DNA of 64,000 nucleotides from Myxococcus dinghuensis (GTDB lineage Bacteria > Myxococcota > Myxococcia > Myxococcales > Myxococcaceae), in the NCBI RefSeq assembly GCF_024198235.1, contig NZ_JAKCFB010000019.1, positions 114,733 through 178,732 on the forward strand, given 5' to 3'. Position 1 is the stretch's first letter; each line of letters begins with the position of its first letter. Below, one piece after another: positions 1 to 8,150 of this stretch. A program made the position numbers and the translations under genes. The notes under the pieces are model-generated. The model made no database searches, was not told the DNA's origin, and worked only from the letters and a program-made list of their open reading frames with translations.

Positions 1-121
1 CCTGCCCTCCCAATCCGTCGGCCACCACGTACAACCCCAGCTCCGGCTGGACACAGAAAGAGTCCTCGTTGTGGGGCCGGCGACCGATATGGGTCTGTCC
101 CGCGCTGTCGATACGCAGCAT
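1..121 (-). CDS. PP2C-family Ser/Thr protein phosphatase, N-terminus only (runs off left edge)
   Basis: The reverse strand from an ATG at 121 reads 40 codons without a stop to the window edge. The peptide contains T-H-I-G-R-R-P-H-N-E-D-S-F followed by L-Y-V-V-A-D-G-L-G-G. These are the first two conserved blocks of metal-dependent PP2C phosphatases: the N-E-D acid and the V-A-D-G-[ML]-G-G motif that bind the catalytic Mn/Mg pair. PP2C enzymes dephosphorylate Ser/Thr in cytoplasmic proteins, and myxobacteria pair many of them with Hanks-type kinases. Only about a sixth of a typical 240-residue domain is present, so the rest of the protein cannot be described. The next gene is divergent. Confidence 0.85.
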   Translation of the reverse strand, partial: MLRIDSAGQTHIGRRPHNEDSFCVQPELGLYVVADGLGGQ

Positions 122-458
122 CACACTGCCTCCTCGTACCGCTTCCTCCAGCAAGCTGGAGGCCAGCCCCCATCCCCAGGTGGGCGCCCACTACGGATAC
201 CTCTCTTTGTGCGATGGCTGTGACGTGAGTGCCATTGGACCTCGGCGCCACGCGCGTCCCCGTTCGGTGGTCGACGTTGCAAAGCGCCGCATCCGGGGCG
301 CATGTCGGGTTCGTGGGGTTGCGGCCCCACACCTGAGGAGGGCGCTCATCATCCCACCAGGTGGACTGCCGCCAGGAGGACGCCGCTGGCAACTTCCGCC
401 GTGCCCCGACGACAATACGGATGCAGCCCGAAGTGTGTCCGCCGCCCCGAGGTGACGC
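122..458. other. 337-bp divergent intergenic region
   Basis: This lies between the divergent PP2C and acidic-protein genes, so both promoters should be here. It holds a hairpin at 313-330 (GTGGGG, 6-base loop, CCCCAC). No open frame with coding character was seen, and no -35/-10 pair was convincing. Confidence 0.5.
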
Positions 459-1424
459 ATGACGTCCATCCGCCGCCTGTCCTCGAGCATCCTGTCGTCG
501 CTGCGCCGCACGTCGCTCGACGTGGACACGTCCGTGTCGCCCCTGACGAAGCAGGAGGCGCTCCAGCCGGTGACGAAGGTGCGGCGCGGCTTCGCGGACG
601 AGAGCGACTTCCAGGCGGAAGGCACGGACGGAGCGGACGCGCTGCTCGCCTCGCTGGACACGGACGGGCTCGACGAGGCGAGCCCCCGGCGCGACCTGGA
701 GCACGCGTCCCTGCGCGTGTTCTCCGGAGAGAGTTCCTTCGAGTCCGCCGCGCCCCGCTACGCGCAGCGGCTGGGCGCGCAGCTCCCCTCCTCGTCGAGC
801 GCGCCCCGGGAGTCGGCGGGAGCCCTGACGGGCGCGGCCTCGCGGCGCGGCGCCAACGTGCCGGACGCGGGTGACATCCTCTCCGCGGACGACGCCGCCT
901 GGGAGCTGCAGCGCCTGGACACATCTAACAGCGCCGCCGTCGACCCGGAGGATCTGCTGTCGATGCTGGGGGCGCCGAGCCCCTCGGGCCGGGCGGAGTC
1001 GGGGCTGGACCTGGACCGGGACTTCTTCGAGGACGGCGTGGAGTCGCTCTCCGCCCAGGGAGCGGACTGGCTCCCACCCGAGGTGCGCCCCGCGGGCCCC
1101 GAGGAGTTCCTGGCGGACACGAGCGACCTGGGCGACATGGTCCCGGAGGAGCCGGGACCGGCGGACGCGGCGTTCGCGGGCGTGCTCGGCTCGCTGGCGG
1201 CCAACCCCGTCGCGGCCAGCGTCCCCGCGGTCAGCGCGCTGTCGGCGCAAGGCGTGGACGTGGTGGCGCAGACGCGGCAGCCCCAGGACACATGGGCGCC
1301 CCAGGCGGATCCCCGCCGGCTCGCGGCGGCGCGGATGCTGGGCGGCCCCATCCTCGACGACGTCTCCCCGGCGTCCTCGGACGCACTTGCGTCCGAGCAG
1401 GACGCACGGGTGTTCGAGCGCTGA
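459..1424 (+). CDS. Acidic, low-complexity protein of unknown function
   Basis: This is a 321-residue protein with an ATG at 459 and a purine-rich site (gaggtgac) just upstream. It is rich in Asp, Glu, Ala and Ser, with no signal peptide, membrane segment or recognisable domain. The N-terminus is short and basic/serine-rich; the rest is net acidic and probably largely disordered, with one more ordered-looking segment around L-S-A-D-D-A-A-W-E-L-Q-R-L near residue 148 and a D-P-E-D-L-L-S-M-L-G stretch after it. GC3 is very high and the frame is clean to its stop, which supports a real gene. It looks cytoplasmic. It is divergent from the phosphatase gene and could be functionally linked to it, but nothing in the sequence proves that. 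I do not recognise the family. Confidence 0.7.
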   Translation: MTSIRRLSSSILSSLRRTSLDVDTSVSPLTKQEALQPVTKVRRGFADESDFQAEGTDGADALLASLDTDGLDEASPRRDLEHASLRVFSGESSFESAAPRYAQRLGAQLPSSSSAPRESAGALTGAASRRGANVPDAGDILSADDAAWELQRLDTSNSAAVDPEDLLSMLGAPSPSGRAESGLDLDRDFFEDGVESLSAQGADWLPPEVRPAGPEEFLADTSDLGDMVPEEPGPADAAFAGVLGSLAANPVAASVPAVSALSAQGVDVVAQTRQPQDTWAPQADPRRLAAARMLGGPILDDVSPASSDALASEQDARVFER

Positions 1425-1513
1425 GCCTCGGCGGGGTCCTTCCGCACGGGAAGGTCACCCGGCACGAGGTGTCCACCTTGGGGCGAAACCGCCCGCGCGC
1501 CCGGAGAGGGGCG

Positions 1514-1750
1514 GCGCCTCCCGACACGTCAGGGAGGAGGCTTGCCGCCTCCCTCGCCCTGCCTCCCCGCGAGGAGCAGGTCGAGCGGAGGCCCGGCACC
1601 TCCGGACATGTCAGGGAGGAGGCTTACCGCCTCCCTCGCCCGGCCTCCCCGCGAGGAGCAGGTCGAGCAGAGGCCCGGCGCCTCCGGACACGTCAGGGAG
1701 GAGGCTTGCCGCCTCCCTCGCCCTGCCTCCCCGCGAGGAGCAGGTCGAGC
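1514..1750. repeat. 82-bp tandem repeat, about 2.9 copies, each with a hairpin
   Basis: Copies begin at 1514, 1596 and 1678, with an exact 82-bp period and only a few substitutions between them; the last copy stops at 1750. Each carries the inverted repeat GGAGGC-TTGCC-GCCTCC, so each could act as a terminator for the gene reading leftward. The third copy lies inside the 3' end of the membrane-anchored gene ending at 1693 and supplies its last residues and stop codon. Because 82 is not a multiple of 3, the other copies are in other frames and are not coding. Confidence 0.9.
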
Positions 1751-3018
1751 TGCTGCTGGGCGTCGATGACGTCGCCGGTGTACTCGCCGATGTAGCGGCG
1801 GCGCACCTCGCTCTGCCACTCGTCGGGGGAGAACGACGACGCCGGGTACTCGTGCGTGGTGTGGACGTCGCCGCGCAGCGTGGCCATCAGCTCGCGGTCC
1901 GGGTCCCCCGACTCCTTGAGCAGGAAGCCCTCCACGTCGCGCAGCTTCAGCGGGAAGGCGGGCCCCTCGTCGTGGATGAGCTTGCCGAAGACGGTGAGCT
2001 TCACCTCCTGCGAGCCCTCCTTCAGCTCCTCGTTGAAGGAGATGTGCGCGAACGGCTCGCCGCCTTCCGCGTCCACGCGACCCGCCACCACGTACCGCCC
2101 CGCCTTGCGCACGTTGATGCCCAGGTAGAGCATCAGCGAACCGTCCGTGACCTCCTCGCGCACCTTGCCGGTGAAGGTCGCCGGCGGTGAGGGCGTATAG
2201 AGGATATCCATGAAGGCCGTGCCCTCCGCCCGGTCCGAGCGCACCACCACATCCACGCGCAGCGTGCCGGAGAACAGCGGGAAGCCCTGCTTCGCCGGCT
2301 GGAACCGCCCGGTGAACACGCCATCCCCGGCGAGCGCGTCACCGCCGATGCCGTCGTCCGTGAAGGTCACCGGCACCGCGGGCACCGCGCCCGCGCCATG
2401 GATGTACTCCGACTCGTGCGCGGAGGCGGACAGCACCTGGCAGGGCCGGGACTGCCGCTGGGCGTCCTCGCAGGACACGAAGAAGTGCACCACCTCCTCG
2501 CCCACCACGAACACCCGGTCCTGCTTGAGGCGCAGTTGCACGTCCGCGTGCTCGCGGCTGAGCGGACGCAGGCGCTCCGGCTCGGCCAGCGTCGTCTGGT
2601 CCGGGTGCTCCCGGATGGGCCGGGACTGCGGCGGATAGCGCGTGGCGGCGACGTAGGACTCCAACGTCCGCTTCGCGCGCTCCAACCGCTGGCGCCACAG
2701 GTCGATCTGCGCCTGCCGTTCCCGCTCCTTCTCCGAGGGCACCGGAGCGCCATCCGCCCCGGCCGGGTGTGGTGCCCCCATGGCGGAGGCACCCGCGGAG
2801 CCACTCCCACCCGCCGCCCTGGGCGAGACATCCACCGTCGTCGCGACCGGGACACCCGGGGCCGCGGAGGCGGGCTCCACCTCGGCGCCCTCCCGGGCGT
2901 CCCCGCCCCGTAGCCCCCACCATCCCACGGCCCCCAACACCACGAAGAGGGACAGGAGGACCCACCCGGCGCGACGCGCACGGGAGGCTGCGGAGGAGAC
3001 GGGGCCAGTGGATGTCAT
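1693..3018 (-). CDS. Membrane-anchored choice-of-anchor-X-like protein
   Basis: This is a 441-residue protein. An N-terminal transmembrane anchor (about 17-37, W-V-L-L-S-L-F-V-V-L-G) is followed by a disordered Ala/Gly/Pro linker to about residue 95, then a charged helical segment (E-K-E-R-E-R-Q-A-Q-I-D-L-W-R-Q-R) and a beta-rich exported domain. The motif D-D-G-I-G-G-D-A-L-A-G-D-G-V-F-T-G near 220 matches the D-D-G..G-D..A-G-D-G-V-[YF]-T signature I associate with myxobacterial choice-of-anchor X proteins. The start ATG is 24 bp after the stop of the secreted hydrolase gene, so the two are probably one operon. The last 18 residues (L-D-L-L-L-A-G-R-Q...) come from an 82-bp tandem repeat, so the native C-terminus appears to have been replaced. 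The function is unknown; a partner or anchor for the neighbouring hydrolase is an inference. Confidence 0.75.
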   Translation of the reverse strand: MTSTGPVSSAASRARRAGWVLLSLFVVLGAVGWWGLRGGDAREGAEVEPASAAPGVPVATTVDVSPRAAGGSGSAGASAMGAPHPAGADGAPVPSEKERERQAQIDLWRQRLERAKRTLESYVAATRYPPQSRPIREHPDQTTLAEPERLRPLSREHADVQLRLKQDRVFVVGEEVVHFFVSCEDAQRQSRPCQVLSASAHESEYIHGAGAVPAVPVTFTDDGIGGDALAGDGVFTGRFQPAKQGFPLFSGTLRVDVVVRSDRAEGTAFMDILYTPSPPATFTGKVREEVTDGSLMLYLGINVRKAGRYVVAGRVDAEGGEPFAHISFNEELKEGSQEVKLTVFGKLIHDEGPAFPLKLRDVEGFLLKESGDPDRELMATLRGDVHTTHEYPASSFSPDEWQSEVRRRYIGEYTGDVIDAQQQLDLLLAGRQGEGGGKPPP

Positions 3019-3042
3019 GGTGCTTCAGCGCGAGCGACGGGC

Positions 3043-3927
3043 TCAGTAGGCGTACTTCACCACGTCCTCGCGGACCTTGGCGACGATGCCACCCCAGTTG
3101 CCGTTGGCGTAGTGGTTGAAGGCCTCGCCGTCGTCGCGCAGCGACACGGAGTGGAAGCTCCACTTCGCGCGACCGTCGCTCGTCTTCGACGTGCCGGTGG
3201 TGAGCGTCCCGCCGCAGAACCAGTCGCCCGGGTTGCACTGCGAGCTGCCGGAGCTGCCGGAGACACCGCCCGTCGAGTGGTAGGCCACCGCCTCGTCGTC
3301 CTGGCCCGGGAGGACCCCCGAGTAGAGCGTGCCCTTGGCGCCGGCGAACATGTAGAACCAGACGTTGCGGGTCGCGTTGTGGTCGTACATCGCGCGGGCC
3401 GTGGTGGTGACGAGGTCGCTCACCAGCGGCTCGTTCATCGCCCACTCACCGATGTCCGCCAGCTCGCTGCCGCCGCCCGCGCCCGACGCGACGTTCACCC
3501 ACTTGATGTTCCAGCCCGTCTGGGTGGTGCCGTCGCTGTTGCCACAGACGCCGCTGGCGTTGGGCGTCGCGTTCTTCTTGTACCGCGCGCTCGTTCCGTA
3601 CAGCGCCAGCGCGTAGCCGATCTGCAGGTCACCAGCGCTGTGCGCGGCGACGTAGCACCAGTTGTTGCCGGTGCAGAAGCAATCCAGCGCGTTGCGGATG
3701 CGCTCGTTCTGCCCGCCGACGCGCTCCTTGCCGTTCCAGTTCACCGCCTTCTTGTTCACACCCGCCGCGGTGCTGGCCGGACCCCAATAGCTGAAGTCGT
3801 CATAGTTGCCCGCCTTCGTGGTTCCACCGTTCCGCCCGTGGATCCACAGCGTGTAGTTGGTGGCGGCGGCCTCGGTGCCAACCATCAACGTCGCGGCGGC
3901 AATCGCCGTGCCGATCAGCTTCTTCAT
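3043..3927 (-). CDS. Secreted alpha/beta-hydrolase-like protein
   Basis: This is 294 residues with a good Shine-Dalgarno (ctggagg) upstream of the ATG. A Sec signal peptide (M-K-K-L-I-G-T-A-I-A..., cleavage likely after A-A-A near 22) precedes a domain opening with L-W-I-H-G-R-N-G-G, the usual first strand and oxyanion H-G of lipase-like folds. The segment W-C-Y-V-A-A-H-S-A-G-D puts a candidate nucleophile at Ser97 in an A-H-S-A-G elbow, close to the G-x-S-x-G of esterases. There are several cysteines (83, 85, 91 and later), consistent with disulfides outside the cytoplasm. It is likely the first gene of an operon with the membrane-anchored protein downstream. The substrate is unknown; a lipase or esterase is most likely. 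Confidence 0.75.
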   Translation of the reverse strand: MKKLIGTAIAAATLMVGTEAAATNYTLWIHGRNGGTTKAGNYDDFSYWGPASTAAGVNKKAVNWNGKERVGGQNERIRNALDCFCTGNNWCYVAAHSAGDLQIGYALALYGTSARYKKNATPNASGVCGNSDGTTQTGWNIKWVNVASGAGGGSELADIGEWAMNEPLVSDLVTTTARAMYDHNATRNVWFYMFAGAKGTLYSGVLPGQDDEAVAYHSTGGVSGSSGSSQCNPGDWFCGGTLTTGTSKTSDGRAKWSFHSVSLRDDGEAFNHYANGNWGGIVAKVREDVVKYAY

Positions 3928-4109
3928 CTTTGAGCGCCTCCAGCTCGAGGTGGGGAGAGCCCCGCAGGGTAGGGGGACCAGACGGGGGAGCGCTCACTCT
4001 AGGGCGGCAGGGTGTAAAAGGTCGAGGACACGGAAACCGTGCGGCCAGGATGGACCTGACGCATCGCGTCGCCCTCTGTCGTGTGACGTCGCGGCAACGA
4101 CGGCTCCCG

Positions 4110-5240
4110 TCACCCTCCCGAGCCGCGGGTGTCGGATACGAAACGTTCCAGTCGCACCAGGGCGTCCGGCAGGTTGGAGCGGCCCAGGCCCAGCCGGAAG
4201 TGATTGCCCGGGAAGTCGTAGACGTCACCGGGTAGCAACAGTACCCCCTCGCGTTCGACGAGCGCCTGGGCGAAGCGGGCCACGGGCTCGTCGCGCAGCA
4301 GGCGTGGGAAGGCGACGCTGCCGGCGCGGGGGCGCACCCACTGGAAGGTGTCCGCGTGGCGCGCGAAGAACGAATCCAACAGCGCGAGGTTCGCGGCGAG
4401 CAGCGCGCGGCTCCGCTCGAGCACGCGCGCCTTCGCGCGCAGGGCGATGAGGGCGAGCACCTCCGCGGGCGCGGCGTTGCAGATGGTCGTGTAGTCCTTG
4501 TAGGCCATGCACCGGCGCAGCACGTCCGCGTCGCGGCTGGCGAGCCAGCCCACGCGCAGGCCCGCGAGGCCGAAGGCCTTGGACATGACGCCCAGGCTGA
4601 AGGCGCGTGGCGACACCGACGCGGCGGGCGGCAGCGTGTCGCGCGCGTCGTGCTCCAGCAGGCGGTACACCTCGTCGGACAGCAGGTGGATGCCGCGCTC
4701 GTCGCACAGCGCGCACAGCGCCTCGAACGTGGCCCGGTCCGGCAGCGCGCCGGTGGGGTTGTGCGGGAAGTTCACCACCACCACGCGCGTGCGCGGCGTG
4801 AGCGCGCGGCGCAGGGCGTCCAGGTCCAGCGCCCAGCCGTCCTCCTCGCGCAGCGGCAGGAGCGTGACGTCCGCGCCCGTGGCGCGCGCCACCTCGTACA
4901 GGGACTGGTAGCCCGGCCAGGTGACGACCGCGTGGTCGCCCGCGCCCAGCAGCACGTTCATCAGCACGAAGACGGCCTCCTGCGCGCCGGCGAAGGTGAG
5001 CACGTCGTCGGGCGAGAGGCCGGGGTAGAGGGCGGCAATCTCCTCGCGCAGCGCGGGCAGGCCGGTGGACTCCGTGTAGCCGAGCGTCAGCGCGTCCCAG
5101 CGCGCCTGGCCATCCGGGTCGGCGAGCGCCAGCAGGTCCTTCATCCGCCAGCCCTCGATGTCCGAGGAGCACAGCAGGTAGGGCGCGGAGAACTCCCAGC
5201 GCGCGAAGTACCGCTCCAGCTTGAAGTCGGGGATGCGCAT
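4110..5240 (-). CDS. PLP-dependent aminotransferase, class I/II
   Basis: This is 376 residues from an ATG at 5240; the frame is open further upstream but that part is Arg/Pro-rich and not family-like. Fold-type I features are clear: a G-A-Q-E-A-V-F segment (PLP phosphate contact), W-P-G-Y-Q-S-L-Y (aromatic stacking), N-F-P-H-N-P-T-G-A (the conserved N-P-T-G), S-D-E-V-Y-R (Asp and Tyr contacting the cofactor) and S-K-A-F-G-L-A-G-L-R-V-G-W, whose Lys forms the Schiff base. The C-terminal domain ends with F-R-L-G-L-G-R, with the carboxylate-binding Arg. The enzyme moves an amino group between an amino acid and a 2-oxo acid in the cytoplasm. The substrate cannot be told from the sequence, and the neighbours do not define a pathway. 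Confidence 0.92.
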   Translation of the reverse strand: MRIPDFKLERYFARWEFSAPYLLCSSDIEGWRMKDLLALADPDGQARWDALTLGYTESTGLPALREEIAALYPGLSPDDVLTFAGAQEAVFVLMNVLLGAGDHAVVTWPGYQSLYEVARATGADVTLLPLREEDGWALDLDALRRALTPRTRVVVVNFPHNPTGALPDRATFEALCALCDERGIHLLSDEVYRLLEHDARDTLPPAASVSPRAFSLGVMSKAFGLAGLRVGWLASRDADVLRRCMAYKDYTTICNAAPAEVLALIALRAKARVLERSRALLAANLALLDSFFARHADTFQWVRPRAGSVAFPRLLRDEPVARFAQALVEREGVLLLPGDVYDFPGNHFRLGLGRSNLPDALVRLERFVSDTRGSGG

Positions 5241-5404
5241 GGGGTGACTGTCTGCCCTCTCGCCGCCCGGGCGTCCAGCGCCCCGGCGACTCCCCCACGT
5301 CCCACCGGGCGGGCGGCCGGGACGCCCCCGGACGTCCGGAGCGCGGCGGGGGATGCATAGCTTCTGAGGCGACCTCTGAAGCCGACCCACGCGAGGAAGC
5401 CCGC

Positions 5405-5881
5405 ATGCCCACGCACGACCTCCCCCTCACGCTGCTCGACCCGGATGGCGGGTGGATCAACGCCCCCGTCCATGTCTCGGAGTTGGACGAGCTGCCCGTG
5501 CTGCTCCACTTCTTCTCCATGGCCACGGACGCCAAGGCCAGCGACTTCGACGCGCTCGAGCGCTACCGCCAGGAGTTCGGCCCGCGCGGGCTGCGCGTCA
5601 TCGGCGTGGACGTCACCCACTCCGCCCGGGAGCTGCGCGACACCAACGCGGTGGAGGCCTTCGCGCGCAAGCACGGCCTGGACTACCCCATCGCCGTGGA
5701 CGACGGCTCCATGGCGCAGGCGTACGGCGTGAAGGAGACGCCCGCCTGGCTCCTCTTCGACGCGGACGGCCGGCTGCGCCACCACTTCCAGGGCCAGGAC
5801 GCCGCGCGGCGGGTGCGGCCCGCGCTGGAGCGCTTCACCCAGTACGACACCTCCGCGGCGGCCCCGGCCCCCGCGCACTGA
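5405..5881 (+). CDS. Cysteine-free thioredoxin-fold (redoxin-like) protein
   Basis: This is 158 residues with an ATG after gaggaag. The pattern is that of AhpC/TlpA-type redoxins: beta strand L-L-H-F-F-S, helix D-F-D-A-L-E-R-Y-R-Q-E-F, strand L-R-V-I-G-V-D-V, then the cis-proline motif K-E-T-P-A-W-L-L-F-D and D-G-R-L-R-H-H-F. Where a peroxidatic Cys or C-x-x-C should follow the first strand the protein has S-M-A-T-D-A-K, and there is no cysteine anywhere in it. It therefore cannot do thiol chemistry and may be a binding or structural protein. It has no signal peptide. It is followed 32 bp later by an SDR gene on the same strand, probably co-transcribed. Confidence 0.8.
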   Translation: MPTHDLPLTLLDPDGGWINAPVHVSELDELPVLLHFFSMATDAKASDFDALERYRQEFGPRGLRVIGVDVTHSARELRDTNAVEAFARKHGLDYPIAVDDGSMAQAYGVKETPAWLLFDADGRLRHHFQGQDAARRVRPALERFTQYDTSAAAPAPAH

Positions 5882-5913
5882 CCGCCCGCCTCCGGCGGGA
5901 CGAAGGAGCCCCC

Positions 5914-6960
5914 ATGGCCGACAGGCGCAAGGACAGACAGGCGCGGCGCTTCTCCCCGGGCACGCTGGTGGCGGCCGGCATCGGCGCGGCGCTGGGACTG
6001 GGCCGCGCGCTGCGCTCCCGCTACTCGTTCCGGGACCGCACCGTGCTCATCACCGGCGGCTCCCGCGGCCTGGGGCTGGTGCTCGCGCGCCAGCTCTCGA
6101 GGCAGGGCGCGCGGGTGGCCCTGTGCGGCCGCGAGGAGGCGTCGCTCGAGCGCGCCCGCGAGGAGCTGGAGCGCGAGGGCGGCGAGGTGCTCGCCCTGCC
6201 CTGCGACGTGCGCGACGAGGTGCAGGTGGAGGCCGTGGTGTCCGCCCTCCACGAGCGCTGGGGCGGCGTGGACGTGCTCGTCAACAACGCGGGCGTCATC
6301 CAGGTGGGGCCGCTGGAGTCGATGACGCTGGAGGACTTCCGCGACGCGGTGGACACGCACCTGTGGGGCGCGCTGTACACCACGCTCGCGGTGCTGCCGG
6401 AGATGAAGCGGCGGGGCGAGGGCCGCATCGTCAACATCGCCTCCGTGGGCGGGCGCGTGAGCGTGCCGCACCTGGTGCCCTACTCCGCGAGCAAGTTCGC
6501 GCTGGTGGGCCTGTCGGACGGCTTGCGCGCGGAGCTGCGCCAGGACGGCATCCGGGTGACGACGGTGTGCCCGGGGCTGATGCGCACCGGCAGCCCGCTC
6601 AACGCGCGCTTCAAGGGGAGCCACGAGGGCGAGTACGCGTGGTTCTCCGTGAGCGACTCGCTGCCGGGCCTGTCCGTGAGCGCCGAGCGCGCCGCGCGCC
6701 TCGTCCTGGCCGCCGTGCGGCGGGGTGACGCGGAGGTGCTGGTGGGGTTGCCCACGCGGCTGGCGGTGTGGGGCCGGGCGCTGGCGCCGGAGCTCACCGC
6801 GGCGGTGCTGGCGTGGGCGAACCGGCGCCTGCCCCAGGGCAGCGGCCAGGACCGCTTCGCGGGCGCCGACAGCCAGACGCCCCTCACCCGCTCCTGGCTC
6901 ACGGAGCTGTCCCGGCGCGCCGCCGAGCGCAACAACGAGACGGACGTGCCGCTGCACTGA
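5914..6960 (+). CDS. Short-chain dehydrogenase/reductase
   Basis: This is 348 residues; the ATG at 5914 follows a clear gaaggag ribosome site. The N-terminal 30 residues include a hydrophobic stretch (L-V-A-A-G-I-G-A-A-L-G-L-G) that could anchor it to the membrane. The classical SDR core follows: T-G-G-S-R-G-L-G nucleotide-binding loop, N-N-A-G, the catalytic Ser in I-A-S-V-G-G, and Y-S-A-S-K (Tyr and Lys). The core ends near residue 245 and a roughly 100-residue C-terminal extension follows. The arginine after strand 2 (C-G-R-E) favours NADP(H). It would reduce a carbonyl or oxidise an alcohol; the substrate is unknown. It is convergent with the glycosyltransferase, leaving only 19 bp between the genes. 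Confidence 0.9.
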   Translation: MADRRKDRQARRFSPGTLVAAGIGAALGLGRALRSRYSFRDRTVLITGGSRGLGLVLARQLSRQGARVALCGREEASLERAREELEREGGEVLALPCDVRDEVQVEAVVSALHERWGGVDVLVNNAGVIQVGPLESMTLEDFRDAVDTHLWGALYTTLAVLPEMKRRGEGRIVNIASVGGRVSVPHLVPYSASKFALVGLSDGLRAELRQDGIRVTTVCPGLMRTGSPLNARFKGSHEGEYAWFSVSDSLPGLSVSAERAARLVLAAVRRGDAEVLVGLPTRLAVWGRALAPELTAAVLAWANRRLPQGSGQDRFAGADSQTPLTRSWLTELSRRAAERNNETDVPLH

Positions 6961-6979
6961 CGCCGCGGCGCGCGCGAAC

Positions 6980-8077
6980 TCAGTCCTGGGCCATCTCCAT
7001 GGCCCAGTGGCCGCGGTGCTCGTACGCCAGGGCCAGCTGCTCGCGCAGCGCGGAGAGCATGCGCGTGTTGCCGTCCTGCTCGTAGCCCTTCAGCGCCTCC
7101 TGGCAGCGGGGCACGCGCGTCAGGAACTCCTTCAGCGCGTCCACCGTGAGCGTCTTCACGAACATGCCGTAGCCCAGCTTCTCCAGGTACAGCGCGTTGA
7201 CGACCTGCTCGAACTGGCCCTCCAGGGGGATGCTGAGCATGGGCTTGCGCAGGTACACCGCCTCGCTCATCAGCGTGTAGCCACCGCTGGCCACCACGCC
7301 GCGCGCGGTGCGCAGGTCGTCGATGAAGCCCTTCTCGCTGAAGGGCCGGTACGTCAGGTTGCCGTCGACGAGGTCCTCGGTGAGGTCGCGGCGCAGCCCG
7401 TACACCCGGCAGGGGATGCCCGCGGCCTTGAGGATGTCCGGCAGCGCCGTGTTGGTGGTGGACGTCTGGTACACCAGCAGGTGCTCGCCCGGCTCGGACT
7501 TCGCCTCCAGGATTTCGGGCCGGAGGATGGACGGCGCCAGCGTGGTGCGGCGCTTGCGCAAGGGCGGGTAGAAGAACGAGGTGACCAGGTAGTGGAAGGC
7601 CCCGGGCAGCTTCGCCTTCACGATGGCGCGCGAGGTCTCGAAGCTGTCCTCGTACCCGGCCAGCAGCGCCGGGTCGTGCTGGCAGCGGTTGATGACCTGC
7701 ATGTTGTCCACGCTGATGACCGGCAACCGGTGGGCGCGGGCGAACAGGTAGCTGAACGTCTCGAAGTCGCTCACCACCACGTCCGGCTTGAACTCGTCGA
7801 CCAGGTCGAAGTAGCGCCGCACGTTCTGCGGCCAGCCCGTCACCGCGCCGGTGAGGTTCTGCAGCACCGTCTGCCACTTCTTCACCGAGTTGCCCTCGTA
7901 CGCGAGGGTCAACCCCCAGATGCCGTGCACGTTCTGGAACCGCTTCGCCAGGTAGTCCTGGGCGCGGCCGGAGACGACGATGTGGACCTCGTGCTCCTGC
8001 GTCAGCGCCTCGAGCAGCACGCGCGAGCGCGTCGCATGGCCCATGCCTTCGCCGACGACCCCGTAGAGGATTCGCAT
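6980..8077 (-). CDS. MJ1255/VC2487-type glycosyltransferase
   Basis: This is 365 residues starting M-R-I-L-Y-G-V-V-G-E-G-M-G-H-A-T-R-S, the signature start of the MJ1255 branch of GT-B glycosyltransferases (G-x-G-x-G-H loop between strand 1 and helix 1). The C-terminal half has V-A-S-G-G-Y-T-L-M-S-E-A-V-Y and P-L-E-G-Q-F-E-Q, which match the nucleotide-sugar site with its conserved Glu and Gln. No membrane segment is seen, so it is cytoplasmic and probably acts on a lipid or small acceptor. An in-frame ATG four codons upstream (8089) is an alternative start. The gene is divergent from a small membrane protein, so the promoter must lie in about 70 bp. Confidence 0.85.
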   Translation of the reverse strand: MRILYGVVGEGMGHATRSRVLLEALTQEHEVHIVVSGRAQDYLAKRFQNVHGIWGLTLAYEGNSVKKWQTVLQNLTGAVTGWPQNVRRYFDLVDEFKPDVVVSDFETFSYLFARAHRLPVISVDNMQVINRCQHDPALLAGYEDSFETSRAIVKAKLPGAFHYLVTSFFYPPLRKRRTTLAPSILRPEILEAKSEPGEHLLVYQTSTTNTALPDILKAAGIPCRVYGLRRDLTEDLVDGNLTYRPFSEKGFIDDLRTARGVVASGGYTLMSEAVYLRKPMLSIPLEGQFEQVVNALYLEKLGYGMFVKTLTVDALKEFLTRVPRCQEALKGYEQDGNTRMLSALREQLALAYEHRGHWAMEMAQD

Positions 8078-8150
8078 GTCCCCGAGCATACGCGCCCGCC
8101 CGCCGCCCGTTGAGCCCGCCCGCCTCCCGCGGCTATAGCGTCTGCTGCCC

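Noticed and set aside
1514..1750. CRISPR or coding repeat
   Set aside because: There are only about three 82-bp copies, without spacers; the period breaks the reading frame.
3043..3927. PHB depolymerase or classical lipase assignment
   Set aside because: The A-H-S-A-G elbow is compatible, but no lipase box or substrate-binding motif is specific enough.
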